NCBI GenBank assembly: GCA_025529335.1
Contig: JAMYHX010000001.1
Span: forward strand, 248,001 to 312,000
Origin: Rhizopus sp. PT2906
Lineage: Eukaryota; Mucoromycota; Mucoromycetes; Mucorales; Rhizopodaceae
Length of the DNA stretch: 64,000 nt
Reading direction: 5' to 3'
Of this stretch, positions 59,306 through 64,000 are shown piece after piece. Position numbers and translations under genes: made by a program. The first letter of the stretch is position 1; every line of letters starts with the position of its first letter. The notes under the pieces are model-generated. The model was not told the DNA's origin. It worked only from the letters and a program-made list of their open reading frames with translations, and searched no databases.

Positions 59306-61570
59306 TTATCTACTATGACTAGCAAGATTTCTTGAAGAACCTTGACGGGATATAGGAGTACCAAGACTACGGGAGCTACCAGAGCGCTTCATGGTTTCCT
59401 TTTCCTTTTCTTCGCTTTCTTTCTTGGCTGCTTCGTGAATTTGTGCGATTGTGGTAGGCGCAACTTCATTACCACGTTTCAGTGTCCATTTGCTCTTACG
59501 AAGATCAATCACATCCTATTTGAGGTTAATAAACTTGTTTCCTGTTTAAAATAGATCAAACGTACCAAAATCATGAATTTAACTCTGGAGCTTAGAGTTT
59601 TACTTTCGTACATTTCTTTCATTCTTGCAAAATAGACATCGAGCCATTGCTTGTTATTAAGACTGCTTGTATCAAAGACTTTACCCATGGTCATAAGCAA
59701 CTTGCACATTGTCTCAGTTTCTTCATCTTCAGGGTTCTTTGGGTCACTACACAGAGTTCGCAAACATTCTTTCATCACACGATCTGTGAGCATCTGAAGC
59801 TTGAATAATTCACCAATGAATTTAACTAGACCAAGACCGCGACGCTTAGCTTTGACAGCAGCATAGTATTCGTCAGTGAGCATGACATTGGGATCATTTT
59901 CATCAATCTTGGGAAGATCATGCTTCCAACCTTTTTCAAAATCGGCTTGACAACGGTTCAAGAGATATTTACGGAATAGAGGGCCACCACAGACGGCTTC
60001 ATTGTTCTTGTCAAGAATGTTTACGTTCTTGATTTCCTTATTGTTGGAAGTAAGTTCGTAAAGTCTTTTACAGAGTTGTGCCCACATGCTGGCAAAAGGA
60101 GGTTCATCACATGCTTTATCGAAAATGAGGTCGATCACTGTCTTTAAGGATTCAGAATCGTCTTCCTTTTCTGATTGTTTGGCAAATTCCCAGATTTGAT
60201 TAGAAATAGAATCGAATTTCTCCAGGGTGAGCTTATTAAGAAGTGATTTGACTTTACGTTTGATCATGTCTTGTGAGATCAATTCAGGTTCTTCTTTAGC
60301 TTCAGCTGTTTCTGAAGATTGCACCTTGGGCACCCAGCGGTTCTGGCTCTTCTGTAAGGGTGCTACTTCCTCGACAGGGGTTGAAGGAACGCTGTCCTTA
60401 CCGTCTTCTCTGGATTCCTTGGGTGCACGACGAGACTTGCCACCACGGCTGCTACGGTTTCTATTTGAGCCTTGACGGTCCATAGGAGAACCAGGTCCAG
60501 AGCTGTCTTGGCGACGAGGCCCACGACTGGAGCCGCTGCGAAGCATACCTTCACCAGCAAGGCCAGGTGCGCGCGGTCCACGACCACGTTCAGATGTTTG
60601 ACGTCGTGACATACTACGTCCGCCTCGGTCGTTGCCGGATCGTTCAGTATTGATATCTTCAAATGGGACCATGTTGATGTCGGTTGGAAGTGTCTTATAA
60701 TCTCTAAATTTCATCATAAAGGCAATGTCGTAGATAATGCGATCGCCCTTGCATACTTCTACCTTTTCTTCTACTGGTTTCTGTTCTTCTTGCTCTTCCT
60801 CATCCTTTTTTTCTTCGGCTTGCTCAAGAGTTGCCTCGTCCTTAGGCTCTGATTCTTCCTTAGGTTCTGTTTCTTCTTTAGGAGCTGTTTCTTCTTTAGG
60901 TTCTACTTCTTCCTTAGGTTCTGCTTCTTTTTTAGATTCTGTTTCTCCCTTGGGCTCTTCTTGCTGAGTGGTGCTCTCTTCCACTGGTGCATCTTTTGTT
61001 ACTTCACTCTCTATATCATCCTTCTTTTCAGGTATCTCGTTGGCTTCGTTGGCTTCGACAGCTGTTTCCTGTACGTCTTTGGATTCAACAGTCTCTTCTT
61101 TTTCCTGTTTGTCAACTTCATTATCATCCACATTATCTGCCTTTTCTTGATCCTAAACAGAGAAAAAGAGTTTATTATTCCATTTTTTCAAGATATTGCA
61201 GCACACATGGTATATATGGATAATTACCGTGGGGTCTACAATCTTGATAGGAGAAGAAAGCTTCTCTTGGTCTTTAGAAGCGACTGGAGGTTGAACTATT
61301 TCCCTATTGTTGGGGTTAATAATGGGAATCGCTTTATTGCCAGTGGGAGGACGAACGAATGTTTGACCGGTGTAGTTGGAGCCGTAGTATGTAGAAGAAG
61401 GATACTATAGAATATTAAAAATAAGCCGATATACATGTATTTTGACGTACGTATTGGTTATTCTGCCAATTCTTATCGTTATTCTGACTGTTGTTGGGCT
61501 GAGGAGCGTTTGAAGGGTCGTTATGAGAAGGTGATTTTCTACCGTGTGGTGGTATATAAGTTGGCTGCAT
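59306..61570 (-). CDS. Translation initiation factor eIF4G
   Basis: Scaffold of the cap-binding complex eIF4F. Starts at the ATG at 61570 ('MQPTYIPPHGRKSPSHNDPS'). Seen: a Gln/Asn/Pro-rich N-terminus; an acidic region with repeated P-K-E-E units (about 60830-60960); an eIF4E-binding site 'YDIAFMMKFRDYKTLP' fitting Y-x4-[LM]-hydrophobic with Met in place of the usual Leu; an RGG/RS-rich RNA-binding stretch ('RGGRSMSRRQTSERGRGPR'); and the MIF4G HEAT domain from 'IKRKVKSLLNKLTLEKFDSI' to 'DVYFARMKEMYESKTLSSRV', which binds eIF4A. The C-terminus is Ser/Arg-rich. As in yeast eIF4G, the animal-type MA3/W2 domains are absent. Introns interrupt near 61150, 61405 and 59520. Confidence 0.93.
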
Positions 61571-63129
61571 TATGAAATAAGGCAAACTGTTGAAGAAAAG
61601 AAGTATGACTTTTTGGCACTTTTTCAAAAAATGAAAAAATTCTGTAATCGTTGTGACGACTTTTTTTGGCAGCGGTGTCCTAAAGTAAAAGTGCTTAGAC
61701 ATCTACAGCAAAATTGAAGCTTATGCTTCACCAATGTCTGACGTTTATGGCTTTCTTTTCCTTTTTCATCATTGATGAATTGATAAATGATGTCAGTCAA
61801 TATTCATTATGATTGCAGTAGTTGAATAATATATGAAGAATAAGCTTTATGCCCAGAGAAAGTGAGCTGAATGTATGCGTACCTCACTAGAGTTTAGCTT
61901 TAACTTTGGCGATATTGAATTTAATGCTTGATGAACATCCAAGCAGGGATTTTTTCAGGAAGGGTACAAGCTTATTAGACCTGCAGATTTTTCTCCTGTT
62001 GAAAACTCAGATTTCCCAGTGGAGATTCGAGTCAAGGGCTTTTACTATTCTTTATGACTCTTGCTGTCTCATCTATAATGATCATATGTGGGATAGGTAA
62101 TAATCAAGAAAAACCATGGATAATAGCAGAGACGGAACAAAGACGAAATCATGCCTTTGACTTGTAACGAAGGTGCATAAATTTATATTTTGCAGAAACG
62201 AGTCAAGTATGTCTCTTGATGCAATTGCTTCAAAGATTTAAAGTATTCGTTCATCAACAAGGCTTAGCTTATCTAAATTTTCTGTCCCTTTTTTTCTACA
62301 TCTTTTCATCATTGTCAACCAAGATTTTTACTCAGTAATGGGAATAACTAAAGAGGGCAAGCCGTTGTTGCGAGTAAACACTAATAAACGGAGAGAATGC
62401 TTCTTAGCATTTCTGAATATTGATGACCATACTTTGGCTTATTAAAAAATGATCCGATTCTATATTGTAGAAATAAGCTCTAATCATGTGCGACCATCAA
62501 GGTTTATCTCGGAAGTGCTTTCCTTTCTTCAACGGAATATCATATAAACATTCGGAGACTCTAGTTTTTTTAGTAAAATACAGGCTCGTTTTCAAATTTA
62601 GTAGTTTTATTGTGAAGCACTTTTATCTATTGTTGTTGTTGTTGTTGTTGTTGTTGACTGTCACATGCTTCACAATCTCGGTTACTGCAATATGAGTGTT
62701 CTCTATTATTGTTACCATATTCTTTTCTTCTCTACTTTTCCTCTTTTTTTTTTTTTTTTTAAAAAAAAAACTGTTCGGCTGTAAATATTTATCAAACATA
62801 TAGTATGAGTAATCTATAAATTTAAAGGAGGCAGGTAGAAGTCATATGTGCATTCTTGAGCCCTACACATAAATGCAAGTGTTTAAGTCATTATATATAT
62901 GAGTCAAAGCGGCCAGTGGCATAAGTGCTCAGCAGTGCTTGGCTGAGTTGCACAATTACCATAAAGGGTGGAATTATACCGAACTATCAATCAGGAATGC
63001 AAGGTCCATTCCCCTAAGCTTTTGTTCGGACAGTTTCAAACAAATATAGAAATGCTTATGTTAGCATATATATACGAATACTTTGCTCTCCTTTCTTATA
63101 AGCATCATTCTCTTTCATATAACATAAAC
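61571..63129. other. Divergent intergenic region eIF4G / P450
   Basis: 1.56 kb with promoters for eIF4G and the P450. Contains a TTG repeat at 62630-62656 and a T17-A10 tract at 62744-62770. Small frames at 61906-62100 and 62486-62695 are not supported. Confidence 0.5.
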
Positions 63130-64000
63130 ATGAATTATATTGCATTGGATAAGAAATCTGAACATCTTTACTTGTCTGCTGGTGCTTTAATTACTGCCTT
63201 TGTGTTGCTTAAATCAACATCTCGCCTATTGTCTAATAATGTAAATACCATATGCATCAATTGATAACATAGGCTAATCAATATATATATATATATATAT
63301 AAAAGTCAAAAGAACAAATTCCTGTAGTTCCATACAAGCTGCCATTCATTGGCTCCACGATTGACTATTACAAGGATACGCTTGAATTCACCAAGAAGTG
63401 GTCTAAAAAGTATGGATCTGTTTTCAAGATGCATCTTCATGGTCAATGGATCACTGTTGTCGGCGCAGACGATGCCCCAGAAGCCTTCACACATCCAAGC
63501 CTAAGTTTTCTCGCTGGGCAAGTCGAGGTAAAATTTACTCCCTAAGAAGGGATTAAAAGGAGAAAAACTTAAAGAAAATTCTAGTTTCTGGGTCAAACTA
63601 CAGCCCATGCAAATTCTAAATACGTCTTGTCCCCTGATATAGTAAAACAATCCATTGTGAAGCATCTGACACCTCATCTTGATAAGTACTGTCCGCAAGG
63701 CTTTGAAATGGTAGAGTGTGTTAAAGTGTCAAAGCAGTCTTTTTCTAAACCTTTGCTTTTCTATTAGATCATAAAACATGCTAAGCATGTACTGAATGAA
63801 CCAGAAGGTAAAGGAAATCAAAACTAGAGGGTTGCTTGTCTTTGCTCATTTTGAACATAGTTGTCGTGCCTGATCTACTTCCCTTCTTGAGAAGTTTTGT
63901 AGCTCGCTACAGCGCATCTGCTTTTGTAGGTAAAGAACTGTGTGCAGACGAAAATTTGATGAATGCATTTGAGAATGCAGTATCAGAGATTGGTAAAGAA
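63130..64000 (+). CDS. Cytochrome P450, 5' part (cut by window end)
   Basis: Haem monooxygenase of the microsomal type. Exons 63130-63240, 63306-63526, 63585-63710, 63768-63807 and 63861 onward keep one open frame to the window edge. Seen: an N-terminal membrane anchor ('LYLSAGALITAFVLLKSTSR'); the proline-rich hinge 'VPYKLPFIGSTIDYYKDTLE'; 'KKYGSVFKMHLHGQWITVVG'; and 'FLGQTTAHANSKYVLSPDIV'. The opening resembles lanosterol-demethylase-like and other fungal CYPs. The I-helix, ExxR and Cys-haem motifs lie beyond the window, so subfamily and substrate are unknown. Intron 1 holds an AT repeat. Confidence 0.85.

Noticed and set aside
60737..60967. Ser-rich 76-codon plus-strand frame with repeated SSLGS units
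   Set aside because: It is the antisense shadow of the acidic PKEE repeat of eIF4G.

Overview
This window is nuclear DNA of a fungus, most likely an early-diverging mould of the Mucoromycota (Mucorales type). The base composition is AT-rich. Genes are compact and broken by many 45-80 nt GT-AG introns. The gene repertoire fits Mucorales: an AAAP transporter with a long cytosolic tail, a lineage-typical cytochrome P450, a Cla4-type PAK, and degraded Fanzor (eukaryotic TnpB-like), Mutator-like, Tc1/mariner and gag-like elements. I found no tRNA, rRNA or CRISPR array. All functions are read from sequence motifs; no database search was run.

Housekeeping region, 0.1-12.2 kb: GPI inositol-deacylase BST1/PGAP1 (-), an 82-residue MLRQ/NDUFA4-like subunit (+), ribosomal protein uS11/RPS14 (+), a MYST histone acetyltransferase of MOZ/Sas3 type (+), a DH-BAR-SH3 Rho GEF (+) and eIF5A (+). 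For BST1, NDUFA4, RPS14, MYST, the GEF, eIF5A, COX11, the PH protein and OPA3 I could join exons into frames divisible by three.

First mobile region, 12.3-17.3 kb: a Mutator-like transposase remnant (-) lies back-to-back with a decayed Fanzor gene (+). The Fanzor stop codon opens a nested palindrome that is a candidate transposon end or guide-RNA scaffold.

Central genes, 17.4-36.8 kb: COX11 (+), a PH-domain protein (-), an F-BAR/RhoGAP protein (-), a UDP-glycosyltransferase (-), an OPA3-like protein (-), a Nup155/Nup170-type nucleoporin (+) and a tail-anchored coiled-coil protein (-).

Second mobile-rich region, 37.9-56.3 kb: a MITE-like pair, two gag-like genes facing each other tail to tail, a second Fanzor tail, a mariner-HTH/Fanzor-tail chimera, and a 3.48 kb TA-flanked element with about 50-bp inverted repeats. 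That element carries a zinc-finger cargo gene and a DDE transposase fragment with a changed catalytic residue. Interspersed are an AAAP amino-acid transporter (-), a small RVxF protein (-) and a Kelch-BTB protein (-).

Right end, 56.7-64 kb: a Cla4-type p21-activated kinase (+), eIF4G (-) and the 5' part of a cytochrome P450 (+) cut by the window edge. Three genes (GEF, RhoGAP, PAK) belong to Rho/Cdc42 signalling, but nothing shows that they are co-regulated. The most unusual content is Fanzor remnants in four places, two of them next to transposases of different superfamilies, and sequence conservation at the Fanzor 3' ends.
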